A program made the translations under genes and the position numbers. Below, piece by piece: positions 45,521 through 54,903 of a DNA stretch of 64,000 nucleotides; positions within the stretch are counted from its first letter, which is position 1; every line of letters starts with the position of its first letter. A model generated the notes under the pieces. The model made no database searches, was not told the DNA's origin, and saw only the letters and a program-made list of their open reading frames with translations. The stretch spans positions 62,001 through 126,000 of the forward strand of contig NZ_JACJSG010000007.1 of the NCBI RefSeq assembly GCF_014697625.1, read 5' to 3'. The stretch comes from Anabaena azotica FACHB-119 (GTDB taxonomy: Bacteria; Cyanobacteriota; Cyanobacteriia; Cyanobacteriales; Nostocaceae).

Positions 45521-46960
45521 CTAACCCACACTACCCTCTAATTTCAGGCTCAATAGTTTATCAGCCTCGACAGCAAACTCCATCGGTAGCTGATTAAACA
45601 CATCCTTACAGAAGCCGCTAATCATCATCGAAATAGCATCTTCTGAAGAAATACCCCGTTGAGCAAAGAAGAATAACTGATCTTCCCCAATCTTAGAAGT
45701 AGAAGCTTCATGCTCTACCTTACCCGTGCTATTCTGCACTTGAATATAAGGGAAAGTATTAGCGTGAGCATTATCGCCAATTAACATCGAGTCGCACTGC
45801 GAATAGTTCCTTGCGCCTTCGGCGGTGGGGTTAATCTTCACCAAACCCCGGTAACTATTACTAGATTGACCAGCAGAGATACCTTTAGATATAATCGTAC
45901 TACGGGTATTTTTACCAATATGAATCATCTTTGTCCCGGTGTCGGCTTGCTGCATATTGTTAGTTAGCGCCACCGAGTAAAATTCACCCACGGAGTTATC
46001 CCCAACTAAGACGCAACTGGGATACTTCCAAGTAATGGCGGAACCAGTTTCGACTTGTGTCCAAGAAATCTTCGAGTTGACACCTTTGCACAAACCGCGC
46101 TTGGTGACGAAGTTGTAAATTCCACCTTTACCATTCGCATCTCCTGCATACCAGTTCTGCACGGTGGAATATTTAATCTCCGCATTATCCAGGGCGACGA
46201 GTTCCACTACAGCCGCGTGTAACTGGTTGCTGTCGTACATGGGCGCAGTACAACCTTCCAGGTAGGAAACATAGCTACCTTCTTCAGCTACAATCAAAGT
46301 CCGCTCAAATTGTCCTGTATCGCCGGAGTTGATGCGGAAGTAGGTAGACAATTCCATTGGACATTTCACACCCTTGGGAATGTAGACGAAGGAACCATCA
46401 CTAAATACCGCCGAGTTGAGGGCGGCGAAATAGTTGTCAGCGATGGGAACGACGCTACCCAGATATTTTTTTACCAGTTCTGGATGTTCCCGCAAGGCTT
46501 CGGAAATGGAACAGAAGATTACGCCGTCTTTGGCGAGCTTTTCTTTGAAGGTGGTAGCAACAGATACGCTATCGAAAATCGCATCTACGGCGACGTTTGC
46601 CAAACGCTTCTGTTCAGATAGAGAAATACCCAACTTCTCGAAGGTTTCCAGCAGGGTGGGATCAACTTCCTCTAAACTGTTGAGTTTTTCTTTCTTTTGT
46701 TTAGGCGCAGAATAATAAATGATATCCTGATAGTTTATGGGCGGATACTTGACGCTAGGCCAAGTTGGCTCTGTCATTTTTTGCCACTGGCGAAACGCTC
46801 TGAGGCGAAACTCCAGCATAAACTCCGGTTCGTTCTTCTTGGCGGAGATTAGGCGGACGACATCCTCATTCAGTCCACGCGGGATAGTGTCGGCTTCAAT
46901 GTCGGTGACAAAGCCGTACTTGTAGGGTTGGTTGACTAAGGTTTTTACAGTGGCACTCAT
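45521..46960 (-). CDS. sufB: Fe-S assembly scaffold SufB
   Basis: 479 residues, the first gene of the suf operon. It contains [57 protein letters not shown] and the conserved [28 protein letters not shown] with [14 protein letters not shown] (the Cys and Glu region used for cluster building). No intein is present. The scaffold forms with SufC and SufD. The start is an ATG. It diverges from sufR, with operator palindromes in the gap. Confidence 0.97.
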   Translation of the reverse strand: MSATVKTLVNQPYKYGFVTDIEADTIPRGLNEDVVRLISAKKNEPEFMLEFRLRAFRQWQKMTEPTWPSVKYPPINYQDIIYYSAPKQKKEKLNSLEEVDPTLLETFEKLGISLSEQKRLANVAVDAIFDSVSVATTFKEKLAKDGVIFCSISEALREHPELVKKYLGSVVPIADNYFAALNSAVFSDGSFVYIPKGVKCPMELSTYFRINSGDTGQFERTLIVAEEGSYVSYLEGCTAPMYDSNQLHAAVVELVALDNAEIKYSTVQNWYAGDANGKGGIYNFVTKRGLCKGVNSKISWTQVETGSAITWKYPSCVLVGDNSVGEFYSVALTNNMQQADTGTKMIHIGKNTRSTIISKGISAGQSSNSYRGLVKINPTAEGARNYSQCDSMLIGDNAHANTFPYIQVQNSTGKVEHEASTSKIGEDQLFFFAQRGISSEDAISMMISGFCKDVFNQLPMEFAVEADKLLSLKLEGSVG

Positions 46961-47086
46961 CGGTAGTGTTCTCTCGTGTTCGGTTCTGAATCTCTCTAGG
47001 GATGGAGACGGGCTGTGTTCTTGCCGATTCTCATCTCGTATGACTGAGTGGTGTCACGGCTGTTAGAATGGGGTTGGAGAGTAAAA

Positions 47087-47145
47087 CAACATAGATGTTG
47101 TTTAATGTATCTTCATTTTAAGCTAGATTAACAACAACAATGTTG
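47087..47145. promoter_or_regulatory. Two SufR operator palindromes (CAAC-N6-GTTG)
   Basis: CAACATAGATGTTG lies at 47087-47100 and CAACAACAATGTTG at 47132-47145, 31 bp apart, in the 223-bp gap between divergent sufB and sufR. This matches the CAAC-N6-GTTG site reported for cyanobacterial SufR. Both promoters should be repressed by holo-SufR. Confidence 0.87.
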
Positions 47146-47183
47146 TCAAAGTCAAATTTTCTCAAAAAAATTTTTAGAAGAAG

Positions 47184-47867
47184 ATGGCGACTACTCAGCA
47201 GGTTTCAACAAAACAAGAGATTTTAGAGTATCTTCTGAAACACTCACAGGCAACAGCACTGGACTTAGCTAGTGCTTTGGAAGTCACTCCCCAAGCCATT
47301 CGTCGTCATCTTAAGGATTTGGAGGCGGAGGAGTTAGTTGTATATAGTAATACAACGCAAGCGGGGATGGGGCGACCACAACACGTTTATCAATTAAGCC
47401 GCCAAGGGCGAGAACGGATAAATAAAACAACAAGCGATCGCCACGGTGATTTTGCCGTATCCTTATTGGATACCATCGCCGAAACCGTGGGACATGACCA
47501 ATTCAAGACAATTTTACAAAAACAGTGGGAACGCAAAGCCCAAGAATACCGCGATCGCGTCGGTAACGGTGCGCTGCGAGAAAGAGTAGCTAACTTAGTC
47601 GAACTGCGAAAAGCTGAAGGTTTCATGGCAGAATATCACCCTGTAGATTCCCCTAACGAGTCAGAGGATGAAAGATTTATCTTCATGGAACATAACTGTG
47701 CAATTTCCAACGTTGCGGAATCATTTCCCAGCGTCTGCGGACATGAACTGGAAATGTTTGCGGCTGTGCTTCCAGACTGTCTAGTCGAACGTACCCACTG
47801 GCTGATCAACGGCGAACATCGTTGCGGTTATTTAGTGCGATCGCGCAAACAAGCATCTCACACATAA
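47184..47867 (+). CDS. sufR: Fe-S cluster-binding repressor SufR
   Basis: 227 residues. An N-terminal DeoR-type winged helix (ILEYLLKHSQATALDLASALEVTPQAIRRHLKDLE) is followed by the C-terminal [4Fe-4S] region with C172, C185, C199 and C214, spaced C-X12-C-X13-C-X14-C exactly as in known SufR proteins. The holo form represses suf and its own gene; loss of the cluster relieves repression. It is divergent from sufB with two operator palindromes between. The ATG is at 47184. Confidence 0.96.
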   Translation: MATTQQVSTKQEILEYLLKHSQATALDLASALEVTPQAIRRHLKDLEAEELVVYSNTTQAGMGRPQHVYQLSRQGRERINKTTSDRHGDFAVSLLDTIAETVGHDQFKTILQKQWERKAQEYRDRVGNGALRERVANLVELRKAEGFMAEYHPVDSPNESEDERFIFMEHNCAISNVAESFPSVCGHELEMFAAVLPDCLVERTHWLINGEHRCGYLVRSRKQASHT

Positions 47868-48085
47868 ATTTACTTTCCAACTAAGTTTAGTGCAGGAATC
47901 CCAACCGATTGGTAAATGGTTTTACCAATAAGCTATTTCATTACCTTTACACACCAATAATAAAAATAGTTATTAGTTAGAGAAACTTGATTTTATTTTG
48001 GAAAAATTTAAGTATTTGTAGGGCGCTGCACTGCCCACCAATAAAACAATGATAAGGTACTTATAGTCTCTAACCTGGATAAAAT

Positions 48086-48346
48086 ATGGATTTACCATCA
48101 CAGCAACCCTCAACTCAATTCCTCACCTTAGAAGAATCAGCTAAAGTCGATGCTGCCCTTCTATCCTCCCCCGAAAAATTCTTAACAAGACTAACGATTT
48201 CTTCACTAAAACTATTGAAACACATTGCTCAAGATTATGGTGTTGCCATAGAAGATTTGACAACCCAACAAGTTATCGATTGGTTTGAGAAAGACGGCAG
48301 AATTAGAAGAGAACAAGGCATAGAGGCATCATATTTAAAGTGGTAA
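48086..48346 (+). CDS. Small conserved hypothetical protein
   Basis: 86 residues, soluble, mostly helical: FLTLEESAKVDAALLSSPEKFLTRLTISSLKLLKHIAQDYGVAIEDLTTQQVIDWFEKDGRIRREQG. I do not recognise a family of known function. The regular composition and the clean ATG suggest a real gene. A GGGCGCTGCACTGCCC repeat lies about 70 bp upstream. Confidence 0.65.
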   Translation: MDLPSQQPSTQFLTLEESAKVDAALLSSPEKFLTRLTISSLKLLKHIAQDYGVAIEDLTTQQVIDWFEKDGRIRREQGIEASYLKW

Positions 48347-48493
48347 AATTTGAGCATACCCACACTGGGCTTGCTACTTGTGCATTGCAGATATTGCTTT
48401 TTTAGGGGAAGACTGTTGTGATGCTTCCGCTAATTTAATACGCTTGCCACATCAGGTAACACCAAACAATAAATTATCCAACTTGATTTTTAT

Positions 48494-48557
48494 TAGGTGG
48501 CGCTACTTATGAATATTTTCTTGCTATAGTCTGGGTTTCTCGTAAGTAGCGCACCTT
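48494..48557. repeat. Inverted repeat with TAGGTGGCGCTACTTA arms
   Basis: Arms TAGGTGGCGCTACTTATGA (48494-48512) and TCGTAAGTAGCGCACCTTA (48539-48557) pair around a 26-base loop. It is a likely member of a further small palindromic repeat family. The remaining part of 48347-49100 is AT-rich without a visible gene. Confidence 0.7.
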
Positions 48558-49100
48558 ACATTTTGAATATTTTTTTATCTGAAAGTACCTGAAATTGTAA
48601 ACATATATTCTTTTTTTATAAGAGAAATGTGAATTAGTTGATATTGATTGGTAATTGTGATTATCTTTGATTCAGATGATTAATCATTTGAGTAAAAATA
48701 GCAGTTATAGTAGTTTGCCTAATAGATTAGAACATTAACTAATCTAAAGCCTTTATTTAAAAAGCGTTTCGGTGCTGTTTCTTGTTTCCTGTTCCCTGCT
48801 ATAACAAACTTTTTCAGCTCAAGCGACCAGAAATTGGTCAATTCATCTCTGAGATTTGGGTTTTATTTAGGACAAACGCATCTAAATTTTGTAGTCCAAG
48901 CCGTGCATTGGTTTCAATTGATAGTTGAACATCTCAACAATGCTAGAAATTTTGCTCGACGAGTATTCTCAAAATAAGATGCCTTTGCCATAGCTGTTAG
49001 GGTTACACCTAATCATATTTTTGTCTGAGTGTAAGCCCTAGTGATGCAAATTCAACCCAAGTCTTTATATTCGCTCACATAAAATATTGAAGCAGCAACA

Positions 49101-49268
49101 ATGGTACAGCAAAAAAACAGTAACCCAGTAGCGCCTTCTTCACGTTTTAACTCTATCAGCATCGAATACAAAATCAAGGGTCAGAGTGAAGCTACTATTA
49201 AAAAAAGCTATGAATTACTTGTCATTTTCACATTTGCGACCACTTTTTCCTTTTTGAATATTTACTAA
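49101..49268 (+). CDS. Probable 55-residue small protein
   Basis: ATG to TAA without interruption: it starts MVQQKNSNPVAPSSRF, continues SIEYKIKGQSEATIKKSYELL and ends in a hydrophobic VIFTFATTFSFLNIY. The frame is followed 3 bp after the stop by a perfect stem-loop (49272-49297), as expected for a short monocistronic gene. No strong SD is visible. I do not recognise the family; the hydrophobic end could be a membrane anchor. It could also be the translated part of a small RNA. Confidence 0.5.
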   Translation: MVQQKNSNPVAPSSRFNSISIEYKIKGQSEATIKKSYELLVIFTFATTFSFLNIY

Positions 49269-49271
49269 TTT

Positions 49272-49297
49272 AAAAGCACCTTTTACTAGGTGCTTTT
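49272..49297 (+). terminator. Hairpin terminator after the 55-residue gene
   Basis: AAAAGCACC and GGTGCTTTT form a perfect 9-bp stem with an eight-base loop, the 3' arm ending in a T-run. It is followed near 49350-49410 by two GGGCATTGCCCACC palindromes. Confidence 0.7.
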
Positions 49298-49449
49298 AAA
49301 AATCAGTTTCAAGCTTGTATAGGATTCATACTTGATTTTTGAAAGATACGTAGAGTGGGCATTGCCCACCATATCATCTTTTTGGTGGGCAATGCCCACC
49401 CTACAAATACTGAGATTTTTTTAGAAATCAAATCGGATTCCTATATTTA

Positions 49450-50088
49450 TTAAGCGTTGTAATGCTGATTACTACGAGGGCTACGAACGCCAGCAGCAGC
49501 ACCTATCATTGAAGCGATTAAACCTAATAAAGAACCAAATACAAACCACCACAAACCTCTAGAAGTTGCCGAAGCAATCTCACGAGCTTGTTGAGCGTCT
49601 ACATTGGGTACGTTTTGAGGTAAAGTAGCACCTTGTTGTTGTGCTTGGTTGATCACATCTCCAGCGTTGGAAGCAGCAATACCAAACGCACCAGATACAC
49701 CACTAGCTAATAGCCAAGAGCTAAGGGCTAAGGTTGTTGCCCAAAGAATTGCACCATTGAGTAATGCTGTATTCCGGTTCATTGGGCCACAGGCGCGAGC
49801 TGTTACCCAACCGCCAGTAAATAGGGAAATTAATAACCCAATGGTTGACCACAATCCTACGTTGTTAGCAACACCAGGTGTAATGCTTCTGGGTGCGCCT
49901 GAGCCTGCAACTGTGCCAGCACCAATTGCAGCAAATAAGGCGCTCAAAATTAATTGAGTAGCTAAAGCAACTAACACACCAGAAATAATTGGCCCCCAAC
50001 GAACACGGTCATGGTAATCACCGACTCTTCCCACTACCGTAGATTCAGGCTGAATCACATCGTCGCCTACTCGATTTGCGTATGACAT
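49450..50088 (-). CDS. Hypothetical four-helix membrane protein
   Basis: 212 residues. A 28-residue hydrophilic start with VRWGPIISGVLVALATQLILSALFAAIGAG leads into about four membrane segments (also LWSTIGLLISLFTGGWVTARA, GAILWATTLALSSWLLASG, GLWWFVFGSLLGLIASMIGAAAG). A 40-residue Gln/Asn/Ala-rich loop precedes the last helix. The WG...G(V/L) pattern and the GGW in helix two recall small permease-like cyanobacterial and proteobacterial proteins of unknown function. There is no operon partner, and the upstream 490 bp is AT-rich. Confidence 0.7.
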   Translation of the reverse strand: MSYANRVGDDVIQPESTVVGRVGDYHDRVRWGPIISGVLVALATQLILSALFAAIGAGTVAGSGAPRSITPGVANNVGLWSTIGLLISLFTGGWVTARACGPMNRNTALLNGAILWATTLALSSWLLASGVSGAFGIAASNAGDVINQAQQQGATLPQNVPNVDAQQAREIASATSRGLWWFVFGSLLGLIASMIGAAAGVRSPRSNQHYNA

Positions 50089-50476
50089 TAGCGTATTTAC
50101 TCCTTGTTACTTTAACTTTTGTAGCAAAGTTAATTAGGTTAGTTATGTTTATCCTTACGTTAAAATTAAATGGTTATTTATGCTTTTTAATATCTATCAC
50201 CAGAAAGAGTTATATACTCTATCTGGGGTAAGAATAAATATATTAATTTCCTAATAATTAGATTTTATTTAACCAAAAAAATATCTATTTTTTTTAGAAA
50301 AAATAATCAAATCATATTGATTAATTTGTTAATAAGTTTATAAATTAAATATTTTTTTAGTTGATGGGTAAGTTTGAACACAAAAATACCCATCACTTTT
50401 TATTAAAATAATGTCCACCAATCTGGGTAAATTAAATGAGCATACTAACGTACTCGCACAGCAGTCAAACTAACTG

Positions 50477-50567
50477 TAGGGTGCGTCAGCGACAATAATT
50501 TCGTACAAATTCAAAGATTTTTTACATCTGACGCACCCTACCCCAAGTGTCTTTAGCGTAAGTTCTG
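50477..50567. repeat. MITE-like repeat, family 4, left-truncated
   Basis: The inner arms TAGGGTGCGTCAG and CTGACGCACCCTA and the right end GCGTAAGTTCT are present; the left end is missing. It is flanked by two copies of a 32-bp direct repeat (about 50433-50464 and 50572-50603) that is the 3' end of the YbjQ-like gene. The rest of 50089-50476 is AT-rich without a visible gene. Confidence 0.75.
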
Positions 50568-50581
50568 ATGAAATGAACATC

Positions 50582-50908
50582 CTAACGTACTCGCACAGCA
50601 GTACCTGTGGCAGTAATTAACATGAGAACGCCTGACTGATCAACATTAATAGTGCCAGTGTCAATTTCAATGCCAATAACAGCATTGGCTCCCAAACGCT
50701 GGGCGCGTTGCTGTAATTCTTCTATTGCTTTACGTTGTCCCTCTTCAAACAGACGTTCATAGCTAGCAGTACGTCCACCGATAACATCTCGAATACTAGC
50801 GAAGAAATCTCTGAGGAAATTACTACCATAAACAACTTCTGCGGTCACAATACCTAAGTATGAATCAATTACAGCACCTTGAATCACGTCAGTTGTAGTT
50901 AAAATCAT
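50582..50908 (-). CDS. YbjQ/UPF0145 family protein
   Basis: 108 residues, a single compact domain: ILTTTDVIQGAVIDSYLGIVTAEVVYG, then FASIRDVIGGRTASYERLFEEGQRKAIEEL, then RAQRLGANAVIGIEIDTGTI. This is the UPF0145/YbjQ pattern, a homopentameric fold of unknown function sometimes labelled heavy-metal binding. The ATG is at 50908. Its last 30 bases recur about 140 bp downstream on the far side of a repeat. Confidence 0.88.
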   Translation of the reverse strand: MILTTTDVIQGAVIDSYLGIVTAEVVYGSNFLRDFFASIRDVIGGRTASYERLFEEGQRKAIEELQQRAQRLGANAVIGIEIDTGTINVDQSGVLMLITATGTAVRVR

Positions 50909-50973
50909 AACTCATCCTTATAAATGACTTACTAATTAGGGTTATTTCTACTCTATCAAGTTAGTTTTGGTAT

Positions 50974-51273
50974 GACTTTTCACGTCATATGGAAAAGCTT
51001 ACGCCTAACCTCACCCCATAGCCCCTCTTTCCGTGAGGGATGGGGGAAATCAAAGCCTTTCGCTCTCAAGAAACACAGGTGACAGGTGACAGGTGACAGA
51101 AAATAGGGAATAGTTGTGTTTCTTTCATATTTTGCGGGAGCGTTAACCGCGCCCGTGGGAGGCTCACATCTTGCACCTTCTCAATAAATACGTGGCTCCC
51201 TGCACTCCCCACTCTACGAAATCATCAGCTTTTCAGCCCGTTATTTTATCAATAAGAGGCTGGTGCAAGATAT
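50974..51273. repeat. Family 5 remnant, heptamer repeats and a family 1 repeat
   Basis: TGACTTTTCACGTCATATGG (50974) begins a partial family 5 element up to about 51066. GGTGACA heptamers follow (51078-51099). A family 1 element runs 51166-51273 (CATCTTGCACC to GGTGCAAGATAT), its left flank sharing the GGGAGCGTTxxxCGCGCCCG arm seen to the right of the copy at 2674. From 51274 to 51791 I see no gene. Confidence 0.75.
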
Positions 51274-51791
51274 AGCAGGGGAGAGGTTACAGGTTACAGG
51301 TTACAGAGTTAAAAGTCTTTTGCTGTCTAAGTTTTTTCATTTCCTCATGTCCTAACTGTCTTGGCTATTGCTATATAAGCGCCCCACAAGGGGGAAGTCA
51401 AAAGTCAAAAGTCAAAAGTATTAAACTCCCTCGCAACGAATAAAACAAACACATTTTTCTTTTTTAGCTAAAAGCCTTGCTATATAAGGGTTATAAAATG
51501 TGTTAGTTAGGAGTTTTCCCGCCTTTACTACGCTTCTCTGTGGGTAATTTACAGCAAATATACAAAAGAGGGTTTAATATAGGTGAAAATTTAAATGTTT
51601 GATGGATTTTAGCTAGCAGAAAAATGTTTGAGATATAAAGTCTAAAGTTAAGAATGCGGACTTATTTCTCTTATGTGTTTAAGTAGAAACTCTAGTTTTT
51701 CTGTGTTGAACGGAATTGTGGTATTTACTGATTATTAATATTTTATAAAAAGAGATAACCACAGTTTTCAAAAAGCAAATTTTTTGTTTTA

Positions 51792-52505
51792 ATGAACAAG
51801 AAAAAAGTTCACTATAAGTTCAGGAAATTTACTGTGTACAAACGTATATCATTCGTGTTGGGTGTGCTTTTACTGGGATGTGTTACTGCTATACCCTCAG
51901 TAGCGCAAGCTCAGGTTTTGGTGGCGCAAGCTAACAATGCAGAATTAAAACGATTGTTAGAAGATGGTAAGCGGCTGGTGGATGCTGGTGATTATAACGG
52001 GGCGATCGCAGTTTATCAACAAGCGGCCGCTTTAGCACCGAAAAATGCGAAAATTCATTCAGGAATTGGGTATTTATACGCCCAACAAGGAAATTTTCCC
52101 GCAGCACTAGCATCATACCGTCGGGCGATCGCCATTAACCCAAATAATAGTGATTTTTTCTATGCTGTAGGCTACATCAAAGGCAATATGGGCGACACAA
52201 AGGGCGCAAAAGAAGCTTACCGCCGTGCTATTCAAATCAACCGCAACAACGTTAGCGCTTATATAGGTTTAGGTGTCACTCAATCTCGTATGGGAGACTA
52301 CCAAGCAGCTAGTTGGGCATTTGCACAAGCAATTAAGCTTGATAAAAACAATGCCCAGACTTACGAGTTTATGGGCCAAATGTATAAACAGCGTCGGCAA
52401 AATAAACAAGCAAGTAACCTGCTGCAAAAAGCCCGTGACTTGTACCAAAGACGCAATGATACAGGCGGTGTAGCTAGAGTTGAGGCGATGCTTCAACAGT
52501 TATAG
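51792..52505 (+). CDS. Exported TPR-repeat protein
   Basis: 237 residues. A basic start and hydrophobic segment (ISFVLGVLLLGCVTAIPSVAQA) form a signal peptide with cleavage likely after AQA. About five tetratricopeptide repeats follow (for example DAGDYNGAIAVYQQAAALAPKNAKIHSGIGYLYAQQGNF and SYRRAIAINPNNSDFFYAVG). These make a protein-binding superhelix, here probably in the periplasm or lumen. No catalytic domain is present. The partner is unknown. Confidence 0.88.
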   Translation: MNKKKVHYKFRKFTVYKRISFVLGVLLLGCVTAIPSVAQAQVLVAQANNAELKRLLEDGKRLVDAGDYNGAIAVYQQAAALAPKNAKIHSGIGYLYAQQGNFPAALASYRRAIAINPNNSDFFYAVGYIKGNMGDTKGAKEAYRRAIQINRNNVSAYIGLGVTQSRMGDYQAASWAFAQAIKLDKNNAQTYEFMGQMYKQRRQNKQASNLLQKARDLYQRRNDTGGVARVEAMLQQL

Positions 52506-52608
52506 TAGGGGATAGGGGATAGGTGACAGGGGACAGGTTTAAAAGCCGTTTTTTCAGGCTTTTATGATTCCTGTATGTCTTAATTTATCTGGCAACTGCT
52601 AGGTTGAG

Positions 52609-53511
52609 TTAATTTAACTGCCTTCCTGTTAATTCGACAAAAATATCTTCCAAGTTAGAGGGACGTACCATCATACCAGTTTTATTTGGCTGTTGATTTA
52701 AATAATTGTTTGCCTCTTCCAAAGTAGGGAAAAATAAATATTCCCAACCTCGTGAACTATCGTTACCTGGTTCGGTAACACTCAACTGTTTCGTTACTAA
52801 ACCCTCGCCGTGAACAGAACGCAGTTGCTTTAAAGTTCCTAAAGAAATTAACTTACCAGCATCCATAATACCAATACGTCCTGGTTTAGCAGAGCCAAAA
52901 GCATCACATAAAAACTCCACCTCATCCATGTAATGAGTTGTTAATAACATCGTCATCCCTTGTTTATTTAAATCCCGAATAATTTCCCACAGGCGGCGGC
53001 GAGTTTGCGGATCTAGCCCCACTGTGGGTTCATCTAAAAACAAAATTTGTGGTTGATGTAATAAAGCTCTAGCTATTTGTAGTCGTCGTTTCATTCCCCC
53101 AGACAAAGTTTTTACCAAACTATCGCGTCTATCTACAAGTTCGACATATTCTAGCCATTGATTAATTAATCGCTGTCGTTCTGGGTTAGCGATGTGATGT
53201 AACCTGCCATGTAGTTCCATATTTTCCCAGACGCTTAAATCGCCATCGACGCTAATTTGTTGCAAAACAACGCCAATATTCCGCTTTGCTAACATGGGTT
53301 GACGCACCACATCATAACCAGCAACCTCCATCCGCCCTTGGGATGGTTTTGTCAGTGTAGTCAGCATCCGAATTGTGGTAGACTTACCTGCGCCGTTGGG
53401 GCCAAGGAGAGCGAATATTTCTCCTGCTTCAATGTTGAACGACAAGTCATTAACTACAGGGACGTTGTTGTAAAGCTTGTAAACGTTTTCTAAAAGAACA
53501 GTAGCCGTCAT
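52609..53511 (-). CDS. ABC transporter ATP-binding protein (DrrA/multidrug type)
   Basis: 300 residues. Walker A GPNGAGKS (37-44), signature LSGGMKRRLQIARALL, Walker B ILFLDEPTVGLDPQTRR, switch His LLTTHYMDE. The C-terminal 70 residues are of the DrrA/CcmA exporter type (EEANNYLNQQ ... SNLEDIFVELTGRQLN). It should energise an export or lipid-related permease, but no permease gene is adjacent in this window. The ATG is at 53511. Confidence 0.9.
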   Translation of the reverse strand: MTATVLLENVYKLYNNVPVVNDLSFNIEAGEIFALLGPNGAGKSTTIRMLTTLTKPSQGRMEVAGYDVVRQPMLAKRNIGVVLQQISVDGDLSVWENMELHGRLHHIANPERQRLINQWLEYVELVDRRDSLVKTLSGGMKRRLQIARALLHQPQILFLDEPTVGLDPQTRRRLWEIIRDLNKQGMTMLLTTHYMDEVEFLCDAFGSAKPGRIGIMDAGKLISLGTLKQLRSVHGEGLVTKQLSVTEPGNDSSRGWEYLFFPTLEEANNYLNQQPNKTGMMVRPSNLEDIFVELTGRQLN

Positions 53512-53987
53512 GAGTAAATTGATAACACCGTTTCCTTATTTACACTACCATTGCAGTTAGGAAAGAGGTTTTCCAGATGCCGTGAAAGGGACTTCCAACT
53601 AAAAAAATATCCAATTGCTTTGGAGCGCAGGGGTAGTGGAGGAAATTTCTTTATTGTCGCCATGCCAAGGCATGGCTGTTTCATCTTCTAAGAGCGCCGC
53701 CTGTTTGCCCGAATATCATTGGTCTTGGGGCAAACCTCTATAATTCTAGCTGTAGGTATTCTCTCGCATCTCAAACCAATCTCTGAGGGTCTGTTTAGTT
53801 AGGTTTGACAAATATTGAGCAAAATAATTCTCTAGTTAGCAATAGAGTTTAATATTCTGGGATCGGAATTTACGATTAAAATTGGACTGACTACACAAAT
53901 TTATTCATGAATTTAGTAATAATACTTACTATATCCAAGTAGTCTCACTGGGAAATAGTAAAAATTAGCTTATTCTAGGAGAAGAGA
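53512..53987. other. Gap between divergent genes
   Basis: No coding sequence, tRNA or clear repeat is visible. The right end carries AGGAG just before the GTG start of the RodZ-like gene. Confidence 0.45.
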
Positions 53988-54824
53988 GTGAACCTATTAA
54001 ATGAGGCTCAAGAACAACAACTTGAAGAAATAAGTAAATATTTACTACAAGTAAGACAAGAAAAAGGTATACGTATAGAAGAAGTAGCCGCTAAAACCAA
54101 CATTAGACTATATTTCCTCCAAGCCTTAGACGCAGGTAACTTTTCTGAATTACCTGAACCTGTTTATGTCCAAGGATTTATCCGTCGTTATGCAGATATC
54201 TTAGGTTTGGATGGACAGGCTTTAGCTAAAAGTTTTAATACTAATGTACCTGTTATTCAAGAATTTCGTCATCAGGAAACTGAATATATAAACAAAAGAC
54301 CGAATATCAGGATTCCTCTGTTTGTCCCTTTAATTTTATTCATAGCAGGTGCAGCGATCGCACTTGTTTATGCCCTCAATCCCAAACTCATCACTCAATC
54401 TTTCGCCAAACAAAACTCAGCAGCTACCGCACCAATTCAAGTTGACCCTTCGCCGCTTACCGTCACACCTCCAGCAACAACAAACTCAACCGTCAGCAAC
54501 TCCCAAAATTCCACCCCATCACCTACAACCGCAGCCGTAAACAGTCCCACAGCCACAACCAGCGCGGAAAATAATCCTCATGCGCCTGTAGCAGTTACCT
54601 TACAATTGGAAGGTAATTCATGGTTGCAAGTGAAAGCCGATGGTAAGACAGCGTTTATCGGTAAATTAAGCAAAGGCGATCGCAAAACTTGGACAGCAAA
54701 AAAACAGTTAACTGTACGTTCCGGTAACGCTGGCGCTGTGTTAATTTCCGTCAACGATAAACCCGCACAAATCTTAGGCGCGACAGGACTTGTGAAAGAG
54801 GTGACATATACCTCTAGTCAATAG
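53988..54824 (+). CDS. RodZ-like HTH membrane protein (DUF4115)
   Basis: 278 residues starting at a GTG with AGGAG just upstream. An N-terminal helix-turn-helix (YLLQVRQEKGIRIEEVAAKTNIRLYFLQALDAGNFSELPEPVYVQGFIRRYADILGLD) is followed by one membrane helix (about 109-130), a 70-residue Thr/Ser/Pro linker and a C-terminal DUF4115 domain (VAVTLQLEGNSWLQVKADGKTAFIGKLSKGDRKTW ... LVKEVTYTS). This is the RodZ layout, a cell-shape protein linked to MreB in other bacteria. The family also occurs away from mre genes, so the name is not assigned. Confidence 0.82.
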   Translation: MNLLNEAQEQQLEEISKYLLQVRQEKGIRIEEVAAKTNIRLYFLQALDAGNFSELPEPVYVQGFIRRYADILGLDGQALAKSFNTNVPVIQEFRHQETEYINKRPNIRIPLFVPLILFIAGAAIALVYALNPKLITQSFAKQNSAATAPIQVDPSPLTVTPPATTNSTVSNSQNSTPSPTTAAVNSPTATTSAENNPHAPVAVTLQLEGNSWLQVKADGKTAFIGKLSKGDRKTWTAKKQLTVRSGNAGAVLISVNDKPAQILGATGLVKEVTYTSSQ

Positions 54825-54903
54825 TCAATAGTCATTGGTCATTGGTCATTAGTTCACAACTTTCATTGTTTACTGTTGACCAATTACCAATTACCAATTA
54901 CCA

